This document shows positions 8,833 to 16,934 of a stretch of 64,000 bases of DNA, piece by piece (positions within the stretch are counted from its first letter, which is position 1; each line of letters opens with the position of its first letter). Source of the stretch: Streptomyces sp. NBC_01241 (GTDB lineage Bacteria; Actinomycetota; Actinomycetes; Streptomycetales; Streptomycetaceae); the NCBI RefSeq assembly GCF_041435435.1, contig NZ_CP108494.1, positions 5,428,501 through 5,492,500 of the forward strand. Direction: 5' to 3'. Position numbers and translations under genes: made by a program. The notes under the pieces are model-generated. The model searched no databases. It was not told where the DNA came from and saw only the letters and a program-made list of their open reading frames with translations.

Positions 8833-10161
8833 ATGTCGTTCCCACTCGGTGGCATCCAGGCCGGGCTGAATGTCGAGGTGCGTCAGGCGATCGCCGATCC
8901 CGGAGCGCGCCCGGCGTTCGCGATCCAGGTCAACGCGCTCCAGGCGATGTGCCGCCAGGTCTTCGGCTTCCGGCTCGCGATGATCGCCATGGCCACACCG
9001 TTCGCGATCGGTCACACCGCGAAGGGACTGGCCTCCTGGCTGATCGGCTCGGCCATCCTCGTCACCTTCATGGGCAGTTACGTTCTGTTCCGCGACTGGG
9101 AACGCTTCGGCCCCGTACTCCTGCGCCACCCCTGGCTGCTCGGCATAGACGCCTTCTTCGGCGCCCTGCTGCTGATCACCGCCGGCCCCGAGTCCACCCT
9201 CGCGTACGTCACCGTGTGCACCCCCCTGCTGGCCGGACTCGTCTACGGCTGGCGCGGCGCGGCGGTCTTCACCGCACTTCAGATCGTCATCGTCCTCGGC
9301 GTGTACGGCACCAACACGAAACTGCAACCCGCCGACGCCACGACGTTCCTCCTCCCCGGCTTCTGCGTCATCGCGGGCGCCGTCGGCGTCACCCTGCGCA
9401 ATCTGCTCCTTCGCTTCGGGACGGCCAGTCAGGCCCTCACCGAAACCAGGGCCCGCTTGGCCGTCAACGAGGCCGTGGAGGGCGAACGCACCCGGCTCGC
9501 CCGAGAAATGCACGACTCGGTCGCCAAGACCCTGCACGGTCTCGCGCTGGCGGCCGACGGCCTGGCCGGCTCGTCCGGCCGGATGGACCCGCTCACCGTC
9601 AAGCACCAGGCCGAACTGGTCGCCCGCGCCGCTCGCCGCGCGGCGGCCGAATCCCGGGAGCTCCTCTCCGACCTGCGCCGCGAGTCCGGACTCGACGGCG
9701 GCGTGGACGTCGTATGCGAACTCCGGGCACGCGCCGACGACTTCACCCGCCGCCACGGCCTCACCGCCACCTTCAGGCTGCTCGACGACGCACCGATTCC
9801 GCAGGTCCCCCAGGCCGTCGCGCGCCAGCTGCTCACCGTCGCCTCCGAGGCGATGGAGAACGCCCACCGCCACGCCCACCCCACCTACCTCGTCGTACTC
9901 GTCGGCGTGAAGGGCGATGTCCTGCGCGTCAGCGTCTACGACGACGGGCAAGGCCTGCCCCCGGGCACGACGCTCGACGACCTCCGGCAGGCCGGACACT
10001 TCGGCCTCGTCGGCATGGTCGAACGCGCCGCGTCCATCGGCGCCCGCATCCGGATCGGAAAGGGCCAGGCGGCCAGGGGAACCGAAGTCCGCCTGGAACT
10101 CCCGATCGCCGCTCTCACCACCGCTCTCACCACCGCTCCGGAACCGCAGCACCCCGACTGA
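8833..10161 (+). CDS. Membrane sensor histidine kinase (NarL/HisKA_3 type) in the Tad locus
   Basis: 442 aa with a strong GGAGG site upstream. About five or six hydrophobic segments span residues 45-195. They are followed by a HisKA_3 dimerisation domain with the phosphoacceptor in REMHDSVAK (His227) and a HATPase domain with an N box (MENAHRHAHP) and a G box (DDGQGLP). It lacks an obvious extracellular sensor domain, so the membrane part itself may sense. It is followed 58 bp later by its likely response regulator. The position between tadC and flp suggests that it controls the pilus. Confidence 0.9.
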   Translation: MSFPLGGIQAGLNVEVRQAIADPGARPAFAIQVNALQAMCRQVFGFRLAMIAMATPFAIGHTAKGLASWLIGSAILVTFMGSYVLFRDWERFGPVLLRHPWLLGIDAFFGALLLITAGPESTLAYVTVCTPLLAGLVYGWRGAAVFTALQIVIVLGVYGTNTKLQPADATTFLLPGFCVIAGAVGVTLRNLLLRFGTASQALTETRARLAVNEAVEGERTRLAREMHDSVAKTLHGLALAADGLAGSSGRMDPLTVKHQAELVARAARRAAAESRELLSDLRRESGLDGGVDVVCELRARADDFTRRHGLTATFRLLDDAPIPQVPQAVARQLLTVASEAMENAHRHAHPTYLVVLVGVKGDVLRVSVYDDGQGLPPGTTLDDLRQAGHFGLVGMVERAASIGARIRIGKGQAARGTEVRLELPIAALTTALTTAPEPQHPD

Positions 10162-10219
10162 ACCGCACAACGTCCCACCCCACCCTCACCCCCCATAAAA
10201 CCCTGAGAGGAGGTCGCAG

Positions 10220-11329
10220 ATGCCGGACGACGTCTCCCGCGCGTCGGGCCAGAACTGGGCCGCACAGAACCACGCCTCCCAGCACACGACCTCGCACGTC
10301 ACCCCGCTCAACTCGGAGCCCAGCTCCCCGGGGTTCCCCGTCCCCGCCCCCGCGCCCGTCCCCCAGCAGTCCGCGGCATCCGAGTCCATGTACCCCTTCC
10401 CCGCGCCCCCGCCTGTTCCCGGTGTCCTGCGGGTCGTCGTCGCCGACGACAACCCGGTGGTCCGGGCCGGCTTGGGCGTCCTGCTCTCCGGCCGCGACGA
10501 CATCGACGTCGTGGCAGAGGCCGCGGACGGCCGCCAGGCCTACGACATGGCCGTTCTGCACCGCCCGGACGTCGTCCTGCTCGACGTCCGCATGCCGGGC
10601 GTCGACGGCATCTCCGCCCTGCCCCACCTCGTCCAGGTCGCACCGGTCATGATGCTGACCTACAGCCGCGAGAGCGAGATCGTCCACGAGGCGCTGCGCC
10701 TGGGCGCGAGCGGCTACCTGGTCCACGGCGAGTTCACCGCCGGCGAGTTGGTGCAGGCCGTACGCGACACCAAGAACGGCCGGGCCCACTTCACCGCCAC
10801 CGCAGCAAACGCCCTCCTGGCCCACATGCGCCAGGGTCCCGGCCCGCAGGGACGAGCGCTCCCGGAGGGCCTCGGCGCGGCCCTGACCACGGGTGTTCCG
10901 TACCAGGGGCCCGGCTACGACGGCCACGCCCCGAGTTCCGCTCAGCAACACGGTGCGCCTGCACATGCACCCAAGCCCGAACCGGCTCCACCTGCGATGC
11001 GACCGGTCCACACCGCACAGGGTCTTTCGCATCTGCAACCAGTTGTGGCACAGTCTTCCGTGACCGGGGGGCCGGGCGTAACTCTCAACAGGCGGCAGTA
11101 CGGGCTGAGTTCACGGGAGGTGGAGGTCATGGAGCTGATCGCTTCCGGCATGAGCAATCAGCAGATCGCCGCCACCTGCTTCATCAGCGAGAAGACGGTC
11201 AAGAACCACATCAACCGCATCTTCACCAAGCTGCACAGCGCCACCCGCAGCGAGGCCATTGCCCGCTGGCTCGGCACGGCTCCCACGGCGGGACCGGGGG
11301 CGCACGGGGCCGGTGGTCGCCGTGGCTGA
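10220..11329 (+). CDS. NarL/LuxR-family response regulator
   Basis: 369 aa from ATG 10220 with AGGAGG 8 nt upstream. A Pro-rich N-terminal extension of about 68 residues precedes the receiver domain, with acidic pocket Asp76/Asp77 and phosphoacceptor Asp122 in VLLDVRMPG. A linker of about 100 residues rich in Pro, Gly and Gln follows, then a LuxR helix-turn-helix (about 295-355; LSSREVEVMELIASGMSNQQ). The extension and linker are longer than usual. It is the cognate partner of the upstream kinase and a candidate regulator of flp. Confidence 0.9.
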   Translation: MPDDVSRASGQNWAAQNHASQHTTSHVTPLNSEPSSPGFPVPAPAPVPQQSAASESMYPFPAPPPVPGVLRVVVADDNPVVRAGLGVLLSGRDDIDVVAEAADGRQAYDMAVLHRPDVVLLDVRMPGVDGISALPHLVQVAPVMMLTYSRESEIVHEALRLGASGYLVHGEFTAGELVQAVRDTKNGRAHFTATAANALLAHMRQGPGPQGRALPEGLGAALTTGVPYQGPGYDGHAPSSAQQHGAPAHAPKPEPAPPAMRPVHTAQGLSHLQPVVAQSSVTGGPGVTLNRRQYGLSSREVEVMELIASGMSNQQIAATCFISEKTVKNHINRIFTKLHSATRSEAIARWLGTAPTAGPGAHGAGGRRG

Positions 11330-11470
11330 GCGTCGCAGCGGGAGCGTGGTGGTACGTGCGGGGCGTGGGGCCCCGTACGTACCGGAGCGGGAGGCCCAAC
11401 TCATGCTTTGGGCCCGGGAATGGGCCCTGGGACCCTCCGGCGAGCACGGTGTGCCGCCGTATGTTTCTCA

Positions 11471-11517
11471 CGTCGCCGGCGGTTCCGGCCAGGAGGAAGC
11501 CGGAACCGCTGGCGACG
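11471..11517 (+). terminator. Long hairpin before flp (terminator or processing/attenuation element)
   Basis: A 19-bp stem, CGTCGCCGGCGGTTCCGGC (11471-11489) with 11499-11517, pairs throughout with one G-U wobble and has a 9-nt loop containing AGGAGG. There is no T tract. It lies 57 nt before the flp start and after the response regulator. It could end the upstream transcript or protect and boost the flp message; pilin is needed in far larger amounts than the assembly proteins. Confidence 0.75.
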
Positions 11518-11574
11518 CCCAAGAAACGTGCGAGTCGGCCGGCCACCGGTCGGCCGAACCCGGAGGGGACTTCC

Positions 11575-11808
11575 ATGTCGAACATCACCCTGAAGACCGC
11601 CGTGCGCGTCAACGGCTGGGCCAATACCGCGGTCAGCGCGATCCAGAAGCGTTACGAGGCCAAGGACCGGGGCCAGACGGCGTTCGAGTACTTGGGCATC
11701 ATCCTGGTGGTCGTGGCGATCATCGGGGCGATCATGGCTACGGGGATCGGCGGCAACATCTCGCAGCGGATCGACCGCCTGGTGACCTCCATCACCGCAG
11801 GCACGTGA
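11575..11808 (+). CDS. flp: Flp-type major pilin
   Basis: 77 aa from ATG 11575 with GGAGGGG upstream. A 33-residue leader ends in RG, then QTAFEYLG gives Glu at +5 and Tyr at +6 of the mature protein, followed by one hydrophobic helix and a short tail. The mature form would be about 44 residues, typical of Flp pilins (type IVb). It should be cleaved by a type IV prepilin peptidase, probably the one at 60730-61542. Its stop overlaps the next start (GTGA). Confidence 0.93.
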   Translation: MSNITLKTAVRVNGWANTAVSAIQKRYEAKDRGQTAFEYLGIILVVVAIIGAIMATGIGGNISQRIDRLVTSITAGT

Positions 11809-12410
11809 TCGAGCGAAGTCGCCGCGACGCAGGGCAGGCCTTCCCCATCTACGTAGTGATGGTGGCGGGCCTGCTCTTCCTCGTGTTCGCATTCTTTGCC
11901 GTCGGCAAGGCGTCGGCCTTGCGCAATGGGGCCCAGGGTGCAGCGGATGCTGCCGCACTGGCTGCTGCTCAACAGAATCGTGAAAACTTCGGGACCGGGT
12001 TCCTCGCGTCGCTCCCCGGGGACATGCTGGAGCAGTTCCTTCGGGCCCACCGGGTTTACGGGTGCCCCGCGGCTCGCAAATTTGCCGCAGAGAATCAGGC
12101 AAGACTCAGCGACTGCTTGCCGACGCTTGGCGGCCGTCGAGACCGGATCAAGGTTGAGGTCAAGGGCCGTAAGCCGGTGGACTCGTCGGTGATTCCCGGT
12201 ACGAAGAAGAGGGTCGCGAAGGCCACGGCCACTGCCATTGTCGAGTTCCGTTGCGAATGGAAGGCCTTGGACTTCAACGATGACGGTGTCATGGACTTGT
12301 ACATCTTCACGTGCGGGAGCGCCGGGACGGTCGAAATCGCCCCGGGCAGTCCCCCGCCTTGGTCCGAGGTGAGCAAGATTCTCTACGACGTGCACCTGGT
12401 CGACAATTGA
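11805..12410 (+). CDS. TadG-like pseudopilin
   Basis: 201 aa from GTG 11805, which overlaps the flp stop by 4 bases. A short basic N-terminus with RDAGQAFPIYVVMV is the TadE/TadG-like prepilin segment, in which the +5 Glu is replaced. It is followed by a hydrophobic helix and the typical phrase LRNGAQGAADAAALA. The external part has several Cys residues. Codon use here and in the next gene is visibly less GC-biased than in tadA-tadC. A tip or adaptor role in the pilus is inferred from the family. Confidence 0.82.
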   Translation: MIERSRRDAGQAFPIYVVMVAGLLFLVFAFFAVGKASALRNGAQGAADAAALAAAQQNRENFGTGFLASLPGDMLEQFLRAHRVYGCPAARKFAAENQARLSDCLPTLGGRRDRIKVEVKGRKPVDSSVIPGTKKRVAKATATAIVEFRCEWKALDFNDDGVMDLYIFTCGSAGTVEIAPGSPPPWSEVSKILYDVHLVDN

Positions 12411-12441
12411 CGGCGAACGACGAGTAAAGGAATCAGAACCC

Positions 12442-13059
12442 ATGAGCATTCGGCGCTCTACCAAGTCCCGAAGGGCGGTGGCAGCCGTCTCGCTGGCGGC
12501 GGCCTTGGCTCTGGCCGTCACAGGTTGCGGCACTGACGGTGGTGGCAAGAAGACGAACGATGCTGGTTCGTCGCCGTCCTCCGAGCCTTCCAAGTCCTCC
12601 GACGGGGACAAGGGGGCGGAGCAGGAGGACACTGCTGCCGGGGAAAATGTGGACCCGAATGTGAAACTAGCTCAGGTCAATGGCCGCGACGGGCTGACTC
12701 TTGTCGTCAATGAGGTAAAGCGCGATAGCGGCGGGTTCGTTACTGTCAGTGGCGTGATCAAGAATGACGGGGACGGTATTCGCAGTGGCGGCCAGTGGGC
12801 GGGCAACGAGAAAAACATCGTGGTCGAGAATCCGAATTCCGTAGCAGGCGCCACGCTTGTGGACAAGATCGGCAAGAAGCGTTACTACATTCTTCGGGAC
12901 ACGGATGGGCGATGCCTCTGCACCACCGGGTTGACAGCGATTCAGGCCGGAAAGTCGGTCTCTGTCTTCATGCAGTTCCCGGCACCGCCGGAAACCACCA
13001 CTGAAGTCGACTTCACGCTGCCGACGTTCGCCACTGCCTCGCTGAAGATTTCTGGGTGA
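12442..13059 (+). CDS. Secreted lipoprotein, function unknown, Tad locus
   Basis: 205 aa. It has an Arg-rich N-terminus, a hydrophobic stretch and the lipobox LAVTGC (lipidated Cys at about 29). A Ser/Asp/Lys-rich linker leads to a beta-rich domain (about 75-205) with a CLC pair. Placement between the TadG-like and OmpA-like genes suggests a surface lipoprotein tied to the pilus, but I recognise no family. Codon use is less GC-rich than in most neighbours. Its stop overlaps the next gene by one base. Confidence 0.8.
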   Translation: MSIRRSTKSRRAVAAVSLAAALALAVTGCGTDGGGKKTNDAGSSPSSEPSKSSDGDKGAEQEDTAAGENVDPNVKLAQVNGRDGLTLVVNEVKRDSGGFVTVSGVIKNDGDGIRSGGQWAGNEKNIVVENPNSVAGATLVDKIGKKRYYILRDTDGRCLCTTGLTAIQAGKSVSVFMQFPAPPETTTEVDFTLPTFATASLKISG

Positions 13060-13718
13060 TGGCCGACATGGAATGCGTTCGTACACGGCGCGGGCAACGC
13101 CATGTCGCAGGGCGGGCCATCGCTGTAGCGGTACTGCTCGCCGGCAGTACCGTCTTCGGCGCGACGACGGCTCTGGCTGATGACGGCCCGAGCGTGCCGC
13201 CCGGCACCGAAGCGACATCGGTGCCCCCGGTCAAGCTCGACCCCAACGATCCCGACCTGAAGATGCCCGAAGGTGGCACGCTCGCCCCGGCCAAGGTTCT
13301 CGACATCGTCCAGGTGGTCGAGGACGAGGGCGGCGACGAGCGTCGCGAGGACAGCAACGCGAACATCAAGTTCGCGCTCCAGGCCGAAGTGCTCTTCGGC
13401 AAGGACAGCGCCAAGCTGAGCTCCGCCGCCAACGCGCGTATCGCGGCGATCGCCGCCGAGATCAAGAAGCAGAACTCGACCAAGGTGCGTGTCTTCGGCT
13501 TCACCGACAATCTCGGTTCCTCGGCCCATGGCGACGTGCTGTCCAAGCAGCGCGCCAACGCCGTGCAGTCGGTGCTGGTCAAGCAGTTGGGCCCGAACGT
13601 CACCTTCGATATCCGCGGCTACGGCGAGCAGTACCCGATCGCCGACAACAGCACGGAAGAGGGCCGCAAGAAGAACCGTCGCGTGGAGGTCTCCTTCCCG
13701 CGAGGCACCTCTTCCTGA
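13059..13718 (+). CDS. OmpA-domain secreted protein, end of Tad locus
   Basis: 219 aa from ATG 13059, which overlaps the lipoprotein stop. A signal peptide (about 1-43, ending TALA) and a linker precede an OmpA_C-like domain (about 105-219) with VRVFGFTDN, SKQRANAV and a final RRVEVSF. OmpA domains bind peptidoglycan. Its presence at the end of a Tad operon in a Gram-positive suggests that it anchors or guides the pilus in the thick wall; this is inference. Confidence 0.88.
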   Translation: MADMECVRTRRGQRHVAGRAIAVAVLLAGSTVFGATTALADDGPSVPPGTEATSVPPVKLDPNDPDLKMPEGGTLAPAKVLDIVQVVEDEGGDERREDSNANIKFALQAEVLFGKDSAKLSSAANARIAAIAAEIKKQNSTKVRVFGFTDNLGSSAHGDVLSKQRANAVQSVLVKQLGPNVTFDIRGYGEQYPIADNSTEEGRKKNRRVEVSFPRGTSS

Positions 13719-13768
13719 GGCACCCGCCGACCGAAAGGGTTTGTAGGGTCTCAAAAGCCTTGGCAGAA

Positions 13769-13816
13769 TCTCACGGCAGTTGGCAGATGGATGGCAGAAA
13801 TGCCACTGCCATGAGA
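13769..13816. terminator. Hairpin between the convergent OmpA and RibD genes
   Basis: TCTCACGGCAGTTGGCA (13769-13785) pairs with TGCCACTGCCATGAGA (13801-13816), with one bulge and one mismatch and a 15-nt loop. It sits between two convergent genes and would serve both. Confidence 0.65.
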
Positions 13817-13884
13817 CTTGCAGTTCAGGGGCTTCACTCGTCTGGGTGGCTCGGGCGGTAGTCCGGGTCACCCAGGACGGGTGC

Positions 13885-14448
13885 TCAGTGCCTCGTCTCG
13901 TACCTGGTCAGGATCACGCCGCAGGGAAGCGTCCGCGTCTCCACCAGGTTCAGGTTCACCCAGTTGTCCACTGCGGTGAAGAACGGCGTGCCGCCGCCCA
14001 CCAGGACCGGCGCGGTGGCCAGCACGTACTCGTCAATCAGCCCGGCCCGCATGGCCGCCCCGGCGAGCGTCGCGCCGCCGATGTCCATCGGGCCGCCGTC
14101 CTCGGCCTTGAGCCGGGTGATCTCGGCGACCGCGTCGCCGGTGACCAGGCGGGTGTTCCAGTCGACCTTGTCGATCGTCGAGGAGAACACCACCTTCGAC
14201 ATGTCCCGCCAGCGGCGCGCGAACTCGATCTCCGCCGGGGTGGCATTGGGCTGCTGGTCGCCGGTCGGCCAGTAGGAGCTCATCGTCTGCCACAGCTTGC
14301 GCCCGTACAGCGTCAGGTCGGTCGCCTGCAACTGGTCGGACCAAAACTGGAACAGCTCGTCGCTCGGCACGCTCCAGCCGATGTCGTCGCCGGGCGCGGC
14401 GATGTAGCCGTCCAGGGTCAGGTTCATGCCGTAGATCAGTTTCCGCAT
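13885..14448 (-). CDS. RibD C-terminal/dihydrofolate reductase-like protein
   Basis: 187 aa. The N-terminus MRKLIYGMNLTLDGYIA and the later GGATLAGAAM and PVLVGGGTPFF phrases are those of the RibD_C/DHFR-like family found widely in actinobacteria. Members use NADPH, but the substrate is generally unknown. A second family member lies at 21813-22385. No operon partner is evident. Confidence 0.85.
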   Translation of the reverse strand: MRKLIYGMNLTLDGYIAAPGDDIGWSVPSDELFQFWSDQLQATDLTLYGRKLWQTMSSYWPTGDQQPNATPAEIEFARRWRDMSKVVFSSTIDKVDWNTRLVTGDAVAEITRLKAEDGGPMDIGGATLAGAAMRAGLIDEYVLATAPVLVGGGTPFFTAVDNWVNLNLVETRTLPCGVILTRYETRH

Positions 14449-14734
14449 GGCGCCAGTCTTCCGTGAGTCGGTCTCACGCGTACAGACCGGCGCGGCGCGG
14501 GAAACTCATCGGTGCGCGATCTGAGCTCACATGTAGTCCTCGTGCTCGGTGGCCCAGCCGCAGACTCATCGTTCCGCCGAGGAAATGGCATCGATCTGAG
14601 ACTGATTTTGGGTGACATCGCGGTGAGACAACAGAGAACCAGCAGGTCACAGAAGATCGACATGTCATCGGCGGCGAGACCCTACAGGTCGGGACCCTGA
14701 CACACTGAGGTCCCGACCCTTCGCATGCGCTTCC
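14449..14734. other. Intergenic region, no gene seen except a terminator
   Basis: I see no supported gene here. The only clear element is the hairpin at 14687-14718. Confidence 0.6.
14687..14718 (-). terminator. Terminator hairpin after the PIN toxin gene
   Basis: GGTCGGGACC (14687-14696) and GGTCCCGACC (14709-14718) form a perfect 10-bp stem with a 12-nt loop, 17 bp after the PIN stop. Confidence 0.8.
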
Positions 14735-15151
14735 TCAGACGCCCACGGTCCGTACCCGGTCTCCGCAGAGTTTGTTGATGTCGTCCACGTCCGATGTGAC
14801 GACGACCCGTGGACCCGCGTAGCTCAGTGCTGTTGCGGCCACGACGGAATCGATGGCGTACTTGTGTCCGTGGAGGTTCGCATTGCGGAGCAGGTCGATG
14901 GCCTGCCACGTGATCGCCTCGGTCACAGGCAGCACTTCGAGACGGGATACGTGCCACCGAAAGCGGTCCATTCGGACCTTTGAATGCCAGGTCTCGATCA
15001 GCGTCAGGTTGCTGACAGCGACCAAGGTGTCCTTGGACTGAGCAGCCCGGACGAGTCCGACGATGCGGGGATCATTGTCGATGAACCGGTTCAGCCCCTC
15101 GGAGTCGAGGAGGAGGATGCCGTGGCTCAGCCGGCCTTGTGGACGTCCCAC
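14735..15151 (-). CDS. PIN-domain toxin ribonuclease (VapC-like)
   Basis: 138 aa from GTG 15151, chosen because GGAGGGGG lies 6 nt upstream; the start lies inside the antitoxin gene, a 25-bp overlap. The PIN layout is visible: an early Asp in LLLDSEGLNRF, Glu in LIETWH, Asp in YAIDSVVAATAL and the late Asp group TSDVDDINKL. These acidic residues bind the metal of the RNase site. With the upstream ribbon-helix-helix protein it forms a type II toxin-antitoxin pair. Confidence 0.85.
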   Translation of the reverse strand: MGRPQGRLSHGILLLDSEGLNRFIDNDPRIVGLVRAAQSKDTLVAVSNLTLIETWHSKVRMDRFRWHVSRLEVLPVTEAITWQAIDLLRNANLHGHKYAIDSVVAATALSYAGPRVVVTSDVDDINKLCGDRVRTVGV

Positions 15152-15456
15152 CCGGATTCCCCCTCCGCTGCCGACTCGACGCGTTCCTGCATCGACAGAC
15201 CTTCGGCTTCCCGGAAGATTTCCGCAGCCCAGTCCTGGATTTCCTGGTTCGGTGGACCGATCTCCGCTTCCTTGGCCTGGAGCAGCTCCTCCAGCAGATC
15301 GCGCTGTATCTGCCGTTCCACGGCCGCACTGATGTAGGCCGAGAAGCCGCGGGCTCCGACCCGTGCCTTCACGGCGGCGATCCGGCCGGCAGGCATGGAA
15401 ACGCTGACCTTCTGGGCGGGGCCCTCGTCGGGTCCGTATTCCGCAGGAGTATCCAT
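15127..15456 (-). CDS. Ribbon-helix-helix antitoxin
   Basis: 109 aa from ATG 15456; an in-frame ATG at 15477 is an alternative and neither has a strong ribosome binding site. The N-terminal half carries QKVSVSMPAGRIAAVKARVG, the strand and first helix of a CopG/RHH DNA-binding fold. The C-terminal half is acidic and would bind the toxin. It probably represses its own promoter. Confidence 0.8.
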   Translation of the reverse strand: MDTPAEYGPDEGPAQKVSVSMPAGRIAAVKARVGARGFSAYISAAVERQIQRDLLEELLQAKEAEIGPPNQEIQDWAAEIFREAEGLSMQERVESAAEGESGWDVHKAG

Positions 15457-15558
15457 GAACCAATGGTAGCAATTCATGTGGCAAAGCTCTCGCCGGACGT
15501 CCGCGGGCCCCCAGTGCGCGGGGGAGCGCCCTGGGGGCGGTGGGTGCCCGGTGGCTTG

Positions 15559-15750
15559 CTACAGCAGGTGGTCGGCCTTGCCGGCCTTGATGTCGCGGAT
15601 CATTTGCTGGAGCGCCTCGCGGCTGTCGGTGAGGTATCGATCCTCCTGGCCTCGGACAGCGATGAACCCGTTGCCTTCTGTGTCTGTGCCGATCCTGAAG
15701 CAGTTGTTGCCTTCGCCGCAGTAAGGCTCTTCCCAGTTGATCTCGGACAT
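15559..15750 (-). CDS. DUF397 small regulatory protein
   Basis: 63 aa with the DUF397 pattern: a Trp near the N-terminus, a Cys in NNCFRIGT, then FIAVRGQED and LQQMIRDIKAG. Such proteins are encoded beside XRE/DUF5753 regulators in actinobacteria, as at the whiJ and abaA-like loci of Streptomyces, where the small partner opposes the regulator. It lies 11 bp after the XRE gene and is probably cotranscribed. Confidence 0.87.
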   Translation of the reverse strand: MSEINWEEPYCGEGNNCFRIGTDTEGNGFIAVRGQEDRYLTDSREALQQMIRDIKAGKADHLL

Positions 15751-15761
15751 GCTGAACTTCC

Positions 15762-16613
15762 TTAAAGTTGACCAGAGATGGCGTGAATGAAATCCCTGGA
15801 AGCGGCGGAGGGGAGCGCTGCACTCTCCATCCAGTCCAGGTGCGCGCGGTATTTGGTCAGCTGCGCATCGGCGTGCATGAATGCGGGGCCGTGAGCTGAA
15901 TCGAGCTGCACGGTATCGAGTTGCGGTACGACGCCATGGGCATAGAGGAGCGCGTGCCCGGCTCCAGGGAATGCGCCTCGGTTGACTGGAATCACCCGTA
16001 CATCGATGTGCTCGCGTTCGGACATCTCACACAGATGGAGCAGCTGCTCCCGTGCGACGTCCCGGCCGCCGAACTGCATGCGCAGGGCGACTTCGTGGAC
16101 GTAGCCCACGTAGGCGATGGGGTTCTCACGGTCGAGTACCTGTTGCCTTTCCATTCGGTGCGCCACCCGCAACTCGATCTCCAGACGGGACAGCTCGGGC
16201 AGAACGGCGCCGAACACCGCGCGGGCGTATCCGTCTGTGTGGAGCAGGCCGGGGAGGTGGACGGTCTGAGCTGTACGGATGCGGGCCGCATGCCATTCGA
16301 GTTCGGCGATATCCAGGAGGCCTGACGGGAGCGTTCCCCTGTACTGCTCCCACCACCCACGCTCGCGTGGTTCGGCCATCTCTGCAAGTGCTTCAACGTA
16401 ACGTGCGTCGGCACAGGCGTAGTTGCAGGCCAATGTGCGGACACGTGCGGGGGCAATCGGACGGACTCCGGCCTCCATGTTGGAGATTTTCGTCCGGTCG
16501 ATGCCCAGCAAGCCAGCCGCGTAGGCGGTGGTTGCCTCGGCTGCGACGCGCATCTTGCGCAGTTCGGCACCGAGTCGCTTCTGGCGCTCTGTCGGAGTGG
16601 AACTGCTTGGCAT
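15762..16613 (-). CDS. XRE regulator with DUF5753 domain (WhiJ-like)
   Basis: 283 aa from ATG 16613 with GAGAGGG upstream. A helix-turn-helix (about 12-65; TAYAAGLLGIDRTKISNMEAG) precedes a DUF5753 domain (about 90-275) with the family phrases PGLLHTDGYARAV and HVLIYAH-like ALLYAHG. With DUF397 and the divergent AbaA-like ATPase it forms the known three-gene WhiJ/AbaA type. Such sets modulate development or antibiotic production; the target here is unknown. Confidence 0.9.
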   Translation of the reverse strand: MPSSSTPTERQKRLGAELRKMRVAAEATTAYAAGLLGIDRTKISNMEAGVRPIAPARVRTLACNYACADARYVEALAEMAEPRERGWWEQYRGTLPSGLLDIAELEWHAARIRTAQTVHLPGLLHTDGYARAVFGAVLPELSRLEIELRVAHRMERQQVLDRENPIAYVGYVHEVALRMQFGGRDVAREQLLHLCEMSEREHIDVRVIPVNRGAFPGAGHALLYAHGVVPQLDTVQLDSAHGPAFMHADAQLTKYRAHLDWMESAALPSAASRDFIHAISGQL

Positions 16614-16934
16614 AGGCCCTCTCTTTCACGGACTGTGCGCACAGTCTGCCGCCGCGTTGGGTACCCAGTCCAACAAGAGGGAGGTAATTGCCTCCGATTC
16701 GATGACACGAGTGCCGCTGCTGCGCTACTTTGGGTCACGCACCGCTCACACAGCGACAGCGAGCCGGAAGTGCATCGCGCGGTCCTGCCCGCAACCTCCT
16801 TCCCTGGGAGGGGCGGGCCCGCGTCAGGGAGACAGGCCACTGCTCATCCGCAGCGCAACAGTGTGAGCCATCTGTGCGCGCCCACGCGGAAGAGAGACGC
16901 CGTCAACTCGCCACTCGTATCAGGGGAGTCAGTC
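16614..16934. other. Divergent promoter region of the WhiJ-like locus
   Basis: About 320 bp between divergent XRE and ATPase genes. It must carry both promoters. I see no strong palindrome and no supported gene. Confidence 0.5.

Larger units (their letters stand above)
13742..14686. repeat. 11-bp inverted repeat flanking the reductase gene
   Basis: TGTAGGGTCTC at 13742-13752 and its reverse complement GAGACCCTACA at 14676-14686 bracket the RibD-like gene. No transposase lies between them and I see no target duplication. They could be remnants of element ends or chance. Confidence 0.4.

Noticed and set aside
7705..10170. 821-aa minus-strand open frame over tadC and the histidine kinase
   Set aside because: Antisense shadow of two well-supported plus-strand genes; composition is Gly/Arg/Asp-rich noise without domains.
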